Shown here: piece by piece, positions 28,501 to 36,962 of the stretch
Layout: the number at the start of each line of letters is the position of its first letter
Position numbering within the stretch: the stretch's first letter is position 1
Assembly: GCF_028401955.1 (NCBI RefSeq)
Contig: NZ_JAQOTJ010000007.1
Coordinates: 1-64,000, forward strand
Reading direction: 5' to 3'
Length of the DNA stretch: 64,000 nt
Origin: Bacillus sp. BP-3
Lineage (GTDB): Bacteria > Bacillota > Bacilli > Bacillales > Bacillaceae_G
Translations under genes and position numbers: made by a program
The notes under the pieces: generated by a model
What the model saw: the letters and a program-made list of their open reading frames with translations, nothing else
Database searches by the model: none
What the model was told of the DNA's origin: nothing

Positions 28501-28583
28501 TTGTATACGAAGGTTTAATGAAGCTAAAACATAGATGGGCTAAAAAGCGTAAGGATAGACAAGAATTAAAAATTGGTGCTTAG
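25503..28583 (+). CDS. RND efflux permease, SwrC-like
   Basis: A 1026-residue RND-family exporter of the AcrB/HAE1 type: N-terminal helix with FSIKNKLAIWIVTCF, a first large extracytoplasmic loop (about 35-330), a central block of helices (about 335-560) with the proton-relay segment GRVIDDSIVVIENIYRRM, a second loop, and closing helices. Gram-positive relatives include SwrC (YerP), which exports surfactin in B. subtilis. In this context it is the likely exporter or self-resistance pump for the nonribosomal peptide. GGAGG precedes the ATG; a terminator overlaps its stop codon. Confidence 0.9.
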   Translation: MKSIIGFSIKNKLAIWIVTCFIIVFGTYVGFSMKLETIPNINEPVVNITTVYPGASPETVMSDVTEPIEKKVHNLEGVKNVTSTSFEGASTIAIQYDFKINMEKAENEIKEIMSGVKLPEGVTAPEVARVNFNDLPVFVLSLTDSTKKLEDLSKLSEKEIMPAFEEVEGVSKVEILGKQNKEVEIKYKQDKLDQYGLSVKEVNTYLKTIKNDVNLGMQVLDGKEKVIKVNGAEGSLEKIRELHIPINLKIQNSNSVERDISVSLKDIADVTIVQKAQSVSKTNGMEGISIRILQSSNGNTVDVVDGVKEKVKKLQKKHNSLEFVSVLDSGEPIKGSVGMMVNKTLMGAAFAILIILLFLRDIKSTIIAVISIPLSLVISLIILNHLDMTLNLMTLGAMTVAIGRVIDDSIVVIENIYRRMTLAEEKLSGINLIKAATSEMFSSIMSSTIVTIAVFLPLGLIDGPVGELFMPFGVTIVCALLASLIVSITVVPMMAHLMLKKKGKVVKKVSSNRVATSYYKILNWSLNHKLITFCIASALFIGSIFLIPSIGVSFIGSSENKMILATYNPLPGATEDTIKGDVKKAEEYLLKRDHIKMVQSSYGEGNPLNPADKKQVLFFITYKDGLKDLSKEQKSIFNDLQKLGMGEWGFNSSGNSNGKVDIFVYGKTIDEIRPVADSVKKTLEDNEKVTNVKLDLSDSLRQVNFTLNTEKLVTLGIQPTQIYNKLGSAKEEKIGNLKIDGQEIPIRTVERDAIVHQEELSKQQVTTNSNQKIELGEVLQKAESDVPAFITKRNGDIYTKISAEITDKDAGKVTENIQKQIDELSVPSGVQINVGGVTEQIDESFTQLGIAMVSAIVIVYFVLVVTFGGGLAPLAILFSLPYALIGSLLGLLITNEPISVSVMIGALMLIGIVVTNAVVLIDRAITNEQKGILLRESILEAGVTRLRPILMTAIATIGALSPLLFAETSDGSGLISKGLGVTVIGGLTSSTLLTLIIVPVVYEGLMKLKHRWAKKRKDRQELKIGA

Positions 28584-28611
28584 CGAAGATATGCTAAGCC
28601 CTTCTTTTTTA
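28578..28611 (+). terminator. Terminator of the RND gene
   Basis: GCTTAGC pairs with GCTAAGC, followed by CCTTCTTTTTT; the stop codon TAG is inside the left arm. Confidence 0.8.
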
Positions 28612-28700
28612 TAAGTAAGAGATAAATAAGACCTTTAAGTATATTTTGTTTTTTAATTAGACAAAGGTAATTTATGAAATAAGAAAGAAGAGGGGGCATT

Positions 28701-29942
28701 ATGGAAGGGATAGCTGAGTATAAGGAGTATTCACCAAAACTATTTAGAAATAAATCCTTTCTTTTAATAGTAATGGCGACTGGATTTTCCAGTTTAGGTG
28801 CTTCAATATTTCTTTTTACGCAAACATGGTATATAGTGAAATTTTTAAATTTAGGAGCAGCTGTAGGTTGGGTAATGATCGGTTCAAGTATTCCGCAAAT
28901 GTTATTTTTGTTTGTAGGGGGAGTTCTTGCTGATCACTGGAATAAGTCAAAAATTATGTTATGGTCAGATTTTATAAGAACGATTCTTGTAGGTTCGATA
29001 GTGTTAGTATTTATCTTATTTACAAGGGTTCCTCTTATTATCTTTATTACTTATGCTTTTTTGTTTGGGATTCTTAATGCATTTTTTTATCCTGCTAGGG
29101 ATTCAGTTATACCTTTAATAGTCGGAGCATCCCAGCTTTCAAGAGCAAGCTCTATTATCTATACAACAAATCAGCTTACAGTAATTGCAGGACCTGTAAT
29201 TGGTGGGATATTAATAGGGAAATTCAGTTATATTATAGCATTTGCTTTTGTTTCTAGTATGTTACTAATAAGTACAATTATGGTTGCTATTACTAATATT
29301 CAACATGACCAAGAGAAAAGTGTGCAGAGAGTCAAGATTGGAACAGAAATGCGAGAGGGTATCAAATATTTACGTCAATCTAATGTTTTATTATCGCTTG
29401 TATTAATTTCTATTTTGGTAAACTTTCTTATTGTTGGACCACTTTTTATGGGATTGCCTATTTTTGTAGATACAGTATTAAACGGGGAAGCGTTTGACTA
29501 CAGTTTCTTGGAAGGGAGTTTATCAATTGGCCTATTTATTGGGTCTATTATTATGGTATTACTCAATGTAAAGAAACAAAAAGGAACATTAATTCTTATA
29601 CTTCTTATGTGTTTATCAATAAGTTTCATAATATTTAGTAAATCAACGAAGCTTTGGTATAGCATAATCATGTTATTTTTAGTGGGAACATTTACACAGA
29701 TGATAATAATTCCAGTAATTGGTATTATTCAAAGTTATACGAAGAAGCAGTATTTGGGAAGAATTATGAGTTTACTCACCTTGGCATCTATGGGGTTAAC
29801 ACCACTTTCTTATGGACTCACATCAGTGCTTATTATGTATAATATTGGGATTTCAAATATTATATTTTGGAGTGGTATTTCTTTGTTTGTCTTATCTATT
29901 GTTTTCTATTCTTTACGTCAAGGAATACGTCATATTGATTAA
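28701..29942 (+). CDS. MFS transporter
   Basis: A 413-residue transporter with 12 hydrophobic helices and the MFS loop motif GVLADHWNKSKIMLWSD at about residues 73-89 (a GxLaDrxxrr-type motif A). It is related to the macrolide/siderophore efflux branch (MefA/EntS-like). As part of the island it is a candidate exporter of the product or an intermediate. AGAGGGGG precedes the ATG. Single gene with room for its own promoter upstream (28612-28700). Confidence 0.88.
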   Translation: MEGIAEYKEYSPKLFRNKSFLLIVMATGFSSLGASIFLFTQTWYIVKFLNLGAAVGWVMIGSSIPQMLFLFVGGVLADHWNKSKIMLWSDFIRTILVGSIVLVFILFTRVPLIIFITYAFLFGILNAFFYPARDSVIPLIVGASQLSRASSIIYTTNQLTVIAGPVIGGILIGKFSYIIAFAFVSSMLLISTIMVAITNIQHDQEKSVQRVKIGTEMREGIKYLRQSNVLLSLVLISILVNFLIVGPLFMGLPIFVDTVLNGEAFDYSFLEGSLSIGLFIGSIIMVLLNVKKQKGTLILILLMCLSISFIIFSKSTKLWYSIIMLFLVGTFTQMIIIPVIGIIQSYTKKQYLGRIMSLLTLASMGLTPLSYGLTSVLIMYNIGISNIIFWSGISLFVLSIVFYSLRQGIRHID

Positions 29943-30150
29943 GTTTTTCTATGATACAAGTTATTAAATTCTAAAGTTGAAACAGCAATGTTTGGAACCC
30001 TGCTTATTTATAGTCAGTTATGTAGTTGAATTGTAGTCAGAAATAAGAGATATGGCAGGGGTATAATATAGAAATTTTTGATGGAATGAACTGTGAGAAA
30101 AGATAAGAGAAATACGGTTTGAGATATGCATTTTGTAAGGAGGATAGGAA

Positions 30151-30561
30151 ATGATTAAAAAGATTGAACACATTGGAATTGCAGTACATTCTTTAGAGCG
30201 GGCATTACCATTTTATATAGATGTATTAAAGCTAAAACTGTTAGGGATAGAAGAGGTAGAATTACAACAAGTAAAAGTAGCTTTTTTAGCTATTGGTGAG
30301 AGTAAATTAGAGTTATTGGAGCCGTTAAGTCAAGAAAGTTCAATTGCACGTTTTATACAGAAGAATGGGGAGGGCATACATCATATAGCATTAGGAACAA
30401 CATCAATTGAGGAGAGGATTCAACATATGAAAGAGTATGGGGTACGGATGATTGATGAAGTACCTCAAATAGGGGCAAAAGGTGCGCGAATTGCTTTTGT
30501 TCATCCTAAGTCAAGCCACGGTACATTATATGAGCTATGCGATAAAGGGGGGAGAATATGA
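30151..30561 (+). CDS. VOC-family protein, methylmalonyl-CoA epimerase-like
   Basis: A 136-residue glyoxalase-fold (VOC) protein with the methylmalonyl-CoA epimerase pattern: EHIGIAVHSLERALPFY at about 5-21, KLELLEPLSQESSIARFIQKNGEGIHHIALG at about 52-82 and HGTLYELCD at the end. Metal ligands His7, Gln45 or nearby, His78 and Glu131 look present. The reaction would interconvert (2R)- and (2S)-methylmalonyl-CoA. It overlaps by 4 bases the carboxyltransferase gene, a pairing known from propionyl-CoA carboxylase loci, so it may supply an acyl-CoA unit to the pathway. Confidence 0.85.
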   Translation: MIKKIEHIGIAVHSLERALPFYIDVLKLKLLGIEEVELQQVKVAFLAIGESKLELLEPLSQESSIARFIQKNGEGIHHIALGTTSIEERIQHMKEYGVRMIDEVPQIGAKGARIAFVHPKSSHGTLYELCDKGGRI

Positions 30562-32108
30562 TTGACATTTACGAAAAAATTAATGAATTATATGATAAAA
30601 AGAGCGATATTAGAATTGGAGGTGGTGACGAACGAATTTTCAAGCAACATCAAAAGGGGAAGTTGACAGCTAGAGAACGTATTGAATTGTTGCTAGATAA
30701 TGATACATTTGTAGAGTTACAACCTTTTATTGAGCATCGGTGTACAGATTTCGGATTAGATAAAAAAATTGGCCCTGGTGATGGTGTTGTCACAGGATAT
30801 GGAAAGGTGAATGGTCGCCCAATTTATCTTTTTTCGCAAGACTTTACCGTATTCGGTGGTGCACTTGGAGAAATGCACGCGAAGAAGATTTCGAATATTA
30901 TGGATTTGGCAGCTAAAAATGGTGTTCCTATTGTTGGGTTAAATGACTCAGGCGGTGCACGTATTCAAGAGGGTGTATTATCCCTAGATGGATATGGTCA
31001 GATTTTTCATAGGAATGTAAAATATTCAGGAATTGTCCCTCAAATATCAGTAATTTTAGGACCATGTGCAGGAGGAGCTGTATACTCTCCAGCTATTACC
31101 GATTTTGTTATTATGGTTGAAGAAAAGAGTCAAATGTTTATTACTGGCCCAAAAGTAATTGAGGCAGTAACAGGAGAAAGAATTTCGCCTGAAAATTTAG
31201 GTGGGGCGATGGTTCATAATAAGATAAGTGGAAATGCACATTTTGCAGCGATCGATGAAGTAGAAGCGTTGTCCCTTGTCCGTACACTTCTTTCTTACTT
31301 ACCGCAAAATTATCAAGAGAAACCACCTATGATAAAAGAAGAACCAGGGGAAGATTATCGTATGGACTTACCAGATATTGTTCCAAATGATACACAGCGC
31401 CCTTATGATATCCGTCGTGTTATTGAACAAGTAGTTGATTTTCCTTCTTTTTTTGAAGTGCAAAAAAGTTTTGCGAAAAATATTGTAATAGGATTTGCAC
31501 GTATAAAAGGAGAAGTGGTTGGCCTAGTTTGTAATCAGCCGAAGACATTGGCCGGTAGCTTAGATATTGATTCATCTGATAAAGCAGCTCGCTTTATTCG
31601 TTTTTGTGATTCTTTTCAAATTCCAGTGGTTACATTTGAAGATGTAACAGGTTTTTTTCCCGGGGTAAAGCAAGAACATAGTGGTATTATTCGTCACGGT
31701 GCTAAAATTTTGTATGCATATTCTGAAGCAACAGTACCAAAAATTACAGTGATTTTGAGAAAGGCTTATGGAGGAGCATATGTTGCATTGAATAGTAAAG
31801 CTATTGGAGCAGATGTTGTGTATGCATGGCCAAATGCAGAAATTGCAGTTATGGGACCACAAGGGGCAGTGAATATTATTTTTTCAAACGATATTCAAAA
31901 GAGTGATAAACCTGAGGAGAAGCATAGAGAGCTTATTAATGAATACTGTGGTAAATTCGCAAATCCGTATATTGCTGCTAAACATGGGATTGTTGATGAT
32001 ATTATAGATCCGAGGGAAACACGTATAAAGTTGATACAGGCACTTGATATGTTACGAACGAAAAAAGAAGAAAAGTCAATGAAGAAACATGGAAATATCC
32101 CACTGTGA
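30558..32108 (+). CDS. Acyl-CoA carboxylase beta subunit (carboxyltransferase)
   Basis: A 516-residue carboxyltransferase of the propionyl-CoA carboxylase / methylmalonyl-CoA decarboxylase family. The two crotonase-fold halves carry oxyanion-hole motifs: GLNDSGGARIQEG (about 127-139) with GPCAGGAVYSPA (about 168-179), and GFFPGVKQEHSGIIRHGAK (about 366-384) with RKAYGGAYVALNSK. No biotin carboxylase or biotin carrier gene lies next to it, so it would need subunits from elsewhere. It overlaps the epimerase-like gene (ATG inside the preceding stop region), so the two are translationally coupled. Confidence 0.9.
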   Translation: MIDIYEKINELYDKKSDIRIGGGDERIFKQHQKGKLTARERIELLLDNDTFVELQPFIEHRCTDFGLDKKIGPGDGVVTGYGKVNGRPIYLFSQDFTVFGGALGEMHAKKISNIMDLAAKNGVPIVGLNDSGGARIQEGVLSLDGYGQIFHRNVKYSGIVPQISVILGPCAGGAVYSPAITDFVIMVEEKSQMFITGPKVIEAVTGERISPENLGGAMVHNKISGNAHFAAIDEVEALSLVRTLLSYLPQNYQEKPPMIKEEPGEDYRMDLPDIVPNDTQRPYDIRRVIEQVVDFPSFFEVQKSFAKNIVIGFARIKGEVVGLVCNQPKTLAGSLDIDSSDKAARFIRFCDSFQIPVVTFEDVTGFFPGVKQEHSGIIRHGAKILYAYSEATVPKITVILRKAYGGAYVALNSKAIGADVVYAWPNAEIAVMGPQGAVNIIFSNDIQKSDKPEEKHRELINEYCGKFANPYIAAKHGIVDDIIDPRETRIKLIQALDMLRTKKEEKSMKKHGNIPL

Positions 32109-32537
32109 AAATAGTGAATATTCTTTTTGTTTTAATCTCTTCCTTCAGATAAGGCTGTTTTGTGGAACAGAGTGTCGTCTTATTGTTTATCTAAAAAGGG
32201 GAGTATTACATGGGCATATCCCTTCCAAGTAGACATTCTAAAAAGAATTTTATACCACGGTCCTTTTCCTATGTTCTATCGAAGAAAGGCCATGAAGTTT
32301 TTCACGGAATCGCTCTTGATTATAAAATATAATATGTTTCTGGATTGTTTGATTGTCCTTGTTTCACTATAAAAAAATCCCCTTCAGATAAACAGTACTG
32401 AGTCCGTCATACCAGATGGACTTTTTTTACTGTCTACCTAAAGAGGCGGATACCAATAGTTAGATTGTAGTACTACATTTTTATTAATGTAACAATCCTA
32501 AATGATGATTATTTTTGATGTACAAGCTTTATATAAT
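32109..32537. other. Intergenic region with remnant-like sequence
   Basis: 429 bases between convergent units. A hairpin terminator lies at 32401-32428 (AGTCC/GGACT plus further pairs, then TTTTTTT). CCTTCAGATAA occurs twice (32145 and 32382 regions), possibly the ends of a decayed element. A 36-codon piece from 32210 (MGISLPSRHSKKNFIPR) lacks context and I do not call it a gene. No RNA gene seen. Confidence 0.5.
32401..32428 (+). terminator. Terminator in the carboxylase downstream region
   Basis: AGTCC pairs with GGACT, with TC/GA pairing inside, followed by seven T residues. It probably ends the epimerase-carboxyltransferase transcript. Confidence 0.65.
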
Positions 32538-33191
32538 TTAATAAGAAGTATTTTTAGATGTGTCCTCTTTAGGAAAGAATGTATAGGATAGAGAAATTAC
32601 TGCATCTACAGCTAGTATGAGTGACCAAATTCTACTTAAATTATTAAAAGCAATGTTGTTAGATGGAAAGTGTGGCTGTTTTTCTTCAAACCACTGAGTT
32701 AGTGTATTTCCTATATTATTGAGATCACTAAGCTGGTCAGAGAGGCCGAATAATGATATTAGTATAATATGAGCTATTATATAAATAAGGAAATGGACAA
32801 AAAAATGCTTTCTTTCATTTCTTGCGTGTTCTTTTCCGGATAATTTTTTAATGCTTTTAATATCAGGTATAGGTTTTCCTTTCCATGCTGCAACTTTTCT
32901 TTGCATAAAAGCATCGAGCCTTCTAAAATCAGATTTTCCATTTGTAAGAGCATACACAATGATTACTACAATAACGACTTGATAATTTGAAAATTTTCCT
33001 GTTTGTAAGTAGTCAAAGAATCCCATAGTAGCAATCCATAGATCATTTACAATGAACAGTATAAAGAATGTTATACTTAATTTCTTAAATTCAAACCAAT
33101 ACCGTAATAATAAGAAGCTTATAACAGAAACCCAGAATACGGATTCAGCGATAATGAGAAACATCCATTTGTTTTCTAAAATAAAGTTCAT
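32538..33191 (-). CDS. Integral membrane protein
   Basis: A 217-residue protein with about five hydrophobic segments (around residues 10-28, 37-56, 68-84, 128-147 and 190-207). The segment RNERKHFFVHFLIYIIAHIILISL resembles a 2TM-domain motif (charged stretch followed by FxxHFLIYI), but I do not recognise a named family. It is last in the PadR-regulated reverse-strand operon, 12 bases after the PadR gene. AAGGGGG precedes the ATG. Confidence 0.7.
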   Translation of the reverse strand: MNFILENKWMFLIIAESVFWVSVISFLLLRYWFEFKKLSITFFILFIVNDLWIATMGFFDYLQTGKFSNYQVVIVVIIVYALTNGKSDFRRLDAFMQRKVAAWKGKPIPDIKSIKKLSGKEHARNERKHFFVHFLIYIIAHIILISLFGLSDQLSDLNNIGNTLTQWFEEKQPHFPSNNIAFNNLSRIWSLILAVDAVISLSYTFFPKEDTSKNTSY

Positions 33192-33203
33192 TTTTAATCC
33201 CCC

Positions 33204-33707
33204 TTAATACTCCTGTAACATATCTAACCATTTAAGATCGGCTTCTAAATGAAGGAGCTTCCCTTCAATTAGGAATAGCATTCCTTCATTTTCCTCCGTA
33301 GAATCAATATGGATTCGTAATCTTTGAAGTTGTAATATGGTTTTTATAATTGATTCTTTTTGTTGTTTAATCATGTTTGATAGTTGAGAGTATTGTAGTT
33401 TTTTTGCACATAATAACTTAAAGTGAAATTCATCTTTCAGAATTGAAGTTTCTACAGGATGGAGGAGCCAATTGTGAAGTTCCTCTTGCCCATTTTTAGT
33501 AATTTTATAAATTTTTAAATCTGATTCATTTCCTTCGTTTATTTCTTCTACAAATTTATCCCTAATTAGTCGATCTATAGTCGTATAGATTTGCCCAGCA
33601 TTTAGTTCCCATTGTTTATAAACCATTGTTTCGAAAGAAATCTTTAAATCATAACGATGTCGTGGAGATTGAGACAACAATGTTAATATTGCATGTTTTA
33701 CTGACAT
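33204..33707 (-). CDS. PadR family transcriptional regulator
   Basis: A 167-residue PadR-type repressor: winged helix at about residues 1-80 (HAILTLLSQSPRHRYDLKISFETM, with GQIYTTIDRLIRDKFVEE and YKITKNGQEELHNWL) and a C-terminal dimerisation coiled coil at about 90-165. It belongs to the operon with the ABC transporter and probably binds the 21-base-arm palindrome in that operon's promoter. PadR proteins are often relieved by the drug exported by the transporter they control; the ligand here would be the island's product, by inference. The ribosome site is weak (GGTGA). Confidence 0.88.
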   Translation of the reverse strand: MSVKHAILTLLSQSPRHRYDLKISFETMVYKQWELNAGQIYTTIDRLIRDKFVEEINEGNESDLKIYKITKNGQEELHNWLLHPVETSILKDEFHFKLLCAKKLQYSQLSNMIKQQKESIIKTILQLQRLRIHIDSTEENEGMLFLIEGKLLHLEADLKWLDMLQEY

Positions 33708-33719
33708 ATATATTCACCA

Positions 33720-36194
33720 TTAATCCTCTTTTAGTGCTCTATCAAGTTTAGAATTTGCTGCTTGGTAAGCTGGTAAGATAGCTGACAGGCAGCTGACGAG
33801 AATGCCAGAGATAATTGCAGTTACTAAGGTAGGAAGTGGTACGGAAAATTCAATCAAAGGATCTGACGCAAATGACGTGTTTAAGTATATAGTAAAGATC
33901 CCTAGGATGACGCCGATAACTACACCGTTTATTCCTATAATAAGGCCTTCATATATAATCATTTTATATACTTGAGTAGTTGTGAAGGCAACGGCTCTCA
34001 TAATGGCGATTTCTCGTACGCGATCTATTACATTGATAATTAAAGCATTTAAAATTCCAATCCCAGAAACAATGATTGCAATAATAAGTAAACCGTTAAA
34101 TAAAGATTTTACCCCTGGCAGAGCCCGTTTTTGTTTTTCAATTTCTTCATGTAAAGTTTGGATTTCAGACAGGTCATTGTAAAATGTTTGTAGCATATTC
34201 TGTTTGACAATGTTCTCGCTTGCATTATTGGTAGTTAGTATAAGTCCTTTGTGAGCTTCTACCCCATTAAAGTGAGCGTCAAAGTTTTTTTGTGCCATGA
34301 AAGCGGTATAGCCACCGTACATTGAAGCATTGACTTTTCCAACTACCTTTAGTTCTTTTATTTCATTATTATCTTGTAAGATACTGATAGTATCCCCTAT
34401 CGCTCCTCCCCATTCTTTAAATGCATAATTACCTAATAAAATCCCATTTGAATTCAAGTCTAGCTGTTTTAATAACTCTTTTTCTTTATGTTTGGGATCA
34501 TAAAATAAAGGATTCTTTTTATACCAATTTAAATCTGTACTGATGATAGTAAAGTTACGAGTATCCTTTCCTGATTTCCAGATAACTTCCTTTTCTTTAT
34601 AAGCGCTAACTTGTTTTACGCCGTTTATCTTTTGGATTTGTGTTAGCTTGGCGTCAATAGGTGTTTCAGTTGAAAATTGTAGATTTCCACCAAAAGAACG
34701 AGTTACATCTGTATGTACATTCTTCTCTAGTGAGGTAAAAATAGAAGAAACCAATAGTCCTAAACAGATAGCTACAGCTAAGATGGCAGACATGTTAGAT
34801 GATCGGTTCAAGGTAAGTAAAGTATTATTGCTTGCAATACGCCCCTCGTAACCAAAAATATCTTTTTTACTCAATAATGTTGTAATTATTTTCATTAAGA
34901 AAGGAAACAACAACATAACCCCTATAAACAAGAATAATATAGAACTGGTGTGACTAATAAAAACGCCGACCAGTGATAAAATTCCAAGGATAATACGTAG
35001 TTTACCATTTCCTGTTTGGACAGAAGGTACATTTTTTAAGGTGGAAATTATATTAACTTTACTTGCATATGTTACTGGAATAATAGAGGCCAGAATAGGT
35101 ATAACTATTCCTAGACATAGTGTTGCAGGTAAAGCAAATTTGTATTGCATTGTATACACCATATTTTCTTGAAATGAATTAAATAATGTTCCCTGTAAGA
35201 TGTTAGCCAAACCAAATCCAAGAGGAATCCCAAAACTCAGACTAATACTAGCCAGTATAATTACTTCCATAAGGAAGAATTGTTTTATTTGGAAAGGGGT
35301 GTATCCAATTGTTTTCATAATAGCAATTTCACTTTTTCTCTCTACGATACTAACATACAAAGTATTATAGAGGATAAAAGTACTAATAAACATTGCCAAT
35401 CCACCAATGGCATAAAGCATAAAATACAAGTCGTCCAACTGATTTGTTTGTTTTTCATCTAGAACAACCTCCTGTACTGATACAAAAGGGTCGGAAATGT
35501 TAGATTTTAAAGATGTTACAACCGATTGAGCATCTACTTCGGATTGGAATTTTAGTCGTACCTCTTGTACTTCATCAGGAAGATGAAACCATGACTGTAC
35601 AGTAGCCAATGAGGCTAGTGCTCTCCAACTCTTATCACTTGCTTCCTCCCAACTATTTGGCCCTTCTAATAGTGGAGTGTTTTCAACAATAGCAGCAATT
35701 GGAACTGTCTTTTTTCCAGAAGGGAGGTTTAGCGTAATGGTATCTTTTACATCTAACTTCCAAATTCCGGCTGTTCTAATTGGAATGATAATTCCTTCAT
35801 TAGTTAGGTTACCTTTGAGTACTTTAAGGGAAAGTAACTCATTTTGAAAGGAAGAGAGTCCTGTAATACGAATTCTTGTGTGAGTAAAGCCCCGTTCCTC
35901 TTTTAGGTTAAAACTTGATTGTTTATGGAGTACAGCAGTTGCGCTTTGTATTCCTTTTTCTTTTTCTGCAATATTTAATATGTCTTTGGAAAATAAGTGA
36001 TTACTAGAAGAAATGACGTAATCCGCATTTCCTGTATAGAGTTGTAAGCGTTTATTTGTTAATCCTTTAGCTGTTTCTACGGTACTAATTACTGCAAACA
36101 TGGTGGAAACCCCAATAATAATCGCCATAATTGTGATAAGAGCTCGTAGCTTTTTACGTGTTAAGTTTCGCCAAGACACTCGCCATAACATCAT
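33720..36194 (-). CDS. FtsX-domain ABC transporter permease
   Basis: An 824-residue permease with two FtsX domains. The N-terminal helix (LITIMAIIIGVSTMFAVIS) is followed by a large extracytoplasmic domain of about 200 residues; three helices at about 260-385 carry ERKSEIAIMKTIGY; a second copy at the C-terminus carries DRVREIAIMRAVAF. This is the architecture of macrolide-exporter/lipoprotein-type ABC systems in Gram-positive bacteria. It overlaps the ATPase gene by 41 bases. Probable role: peptide antibiotic export or resistance. Confidence 0.9.
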   Translation of the reverse strand: MMLWRVSWRNLTRKKLRALITIMAIIIGVSTMFAVISTVETAKGLTNKRLQLYTGNADYVISSSNHLFSKDILNIAEKEKGIQSATAVLHKQSSFNLKEERGFTHTRIRITGLSSFQNELLSLKVLKGNLTNEGIIIPIRTAGIWKLDVKDTITLNLPSGKKTVPIAAIVENTPLLEGPNSWEEASDKSWRALASLATVQSWFHLPDEVQEVRLKFQSEVDAQSVVTSLKSNISDPFVSVQEVVLDEKQTNQLDDLYFMLYAIGGLAMFISTFILYNTLYVSIVERKSEIAIMKTIGYTPFQIKQFFLMEVIILASISLSFGIPLGFGLANILQGTLFNSFQENMVYTMQYKFALPATLCLGIVIPILASIIPVTYASKVNIISTLKNVPSVQTGNGKLRIILGILSLVGVFISHTSSILFLFIGVMLLFPFLMKIITTLLSKKDIFGYEGRIASNNTLLTLNRSSNMSAILAVAICLGLLVSSIFTSLEKNVHTDVTRSFGGNLQFSTETPIDAKLTQIQKINGVKQVSAYKEKEVIWKSGKDTRNFTIISTDLNWYKKNPLFYDPKHKEKELLKQLDLNSNGILLGNYAFKEWGGAIGDTISILQDNNEIKELKVVGKVNASMYGGYTAFMAQKNFDAHFNGVEAHKGLILTTNNASENIVKQNMLQTFYNDLSEIQTLHEEIEKQKRALPGVKSLFNGLLIIAIIVSGIGILNALIINVIDRVREIAIMRAVAFTTTQVYKMIIYEGLIIGINGVVIGVILGIFTIYLNTSFASDPLIEFSVPLPTLVTAIISGILVSCLSAILPAYQAANSKLDRALKED

Positions 36195-36882
36195 CAGTAT
36201 CCCCCTCCATTGTTATATCAGACTCAATAATCCCATCTTTAAGTAGAATGATACGATCAGCATAACTTGCAGCTAATATATCGTGAGTAACCATAACGAT
36301 GGTTAATCCTTCGTTGCGATGTAGAGAGGATAATAATCGTAATACTTCAGTTCCAGTTTTTCGGTCTAAATTTCCAGTTGGTTCATCAGCTAAGATTAAT
36401 TTTGGATTCATTGAGAGTGCCCTTGCAATTGATACACGTTGTTGTTGGCCACCACTTAGCTGAGAGGGAAAGTTGTTTTCTTTTCCTTCAAGTTTTACGG
36501 CTTGAATAAGGTGGGAAATTTTTTCGTTTATAGAATTTTTCGCTATCCGTTCAGCCTGCATAGGAAAAGAAATATTTTCTGTAACAGTCATATTCGGTAA
36601 TAGTTGATAATTTTGGAAAATGAAACCGATGTTCTTTCTTCTGAATAATGTACGTTGTTTTTCATTTAATCGATTTAAGGCATTCTCATCAACAAAAATA
36701 TCTCCCTCATCAGATGTATCAAGACCTCCAATTAAATTCAGCAATGTGCTTTTTCCAGAACCAGATGGCCCCATTATTGCTACAAACTCTCCTTTAGCGA
36801 TTTCTAAATCAATATTATGTAGTACATGAAAGGGTGATTCCCCAAGAAAATAAGTTTTATTTATATTCTGAACTTTAATCAT
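36154..36882 (-). CDS. ABC transporter ATPase (MacB/LolD type)
   Basis: A 242-residue ATPase that pairs with the FtsX permease. Walker A GPSGSGKST at about residues 38-46, Q-loop NIGFIFQNYQLL, signature LSGGQQQRVSIARALS, Walker B LILADEPTGNLD, H-loop THD. AGGAGG directly follows the operator palindrome and precedes ATG 36882. First gene of the reverse-strand operon ATPase-permease-PadR-membrane protein. Confidence 0.93.
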   Translation of the reverse strand: MIKVQNINKTYFLGESPFHVLHNIDLEIAKGEFVAIMGPSGSGKSTLLNLIGGLDTSDEGDIFVDENALNRLNEKQRTLFRRKNIGFIFQNYQLLPNMTVTENISFPMQAERIAKNSINEKISHLIQAVKLEGKENNFPSQLSGGQQQRVSIARALSMNPKLILADEPTGNLDRKTGTEVLRLLSSLHRNEGLTIVMVTHDILAASYADRIILLKDGIIESDITMEGDTDDVMASVLAKLNT

Positions 36883-36894
36883 AGAGTACCTCCT

Positions 36895-36962
36895 AGTTAA
36901 TATATACTCGGTATATAGTAAGTGTATACTGAGTATATATTAACTGGGAATAATATGTCAAA
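36895..36962 (-). promoter_or_regulatory. Promoter and large operator palindrome of the ABC operon
   Basis: Two 21-base arms (36895-36915 and 36925-36945) are inverted copies with one mismatch and a 9-base gap; the core is ATATACTC-GTATA. On the minus strand TTGACA (36962-36957) and, 18 bases on, TATACT inside the palindrome form the promoter, so a bound protein would block it. The likely binder is the PadR product of the same operon. Confidence 0.85.

Noticed and set aside
32160-32372. 70-codon frame after the carboxyltransferase
   Set aside because: No ribosome site or family resemblance; lies in remnant-like intergenic sequence.
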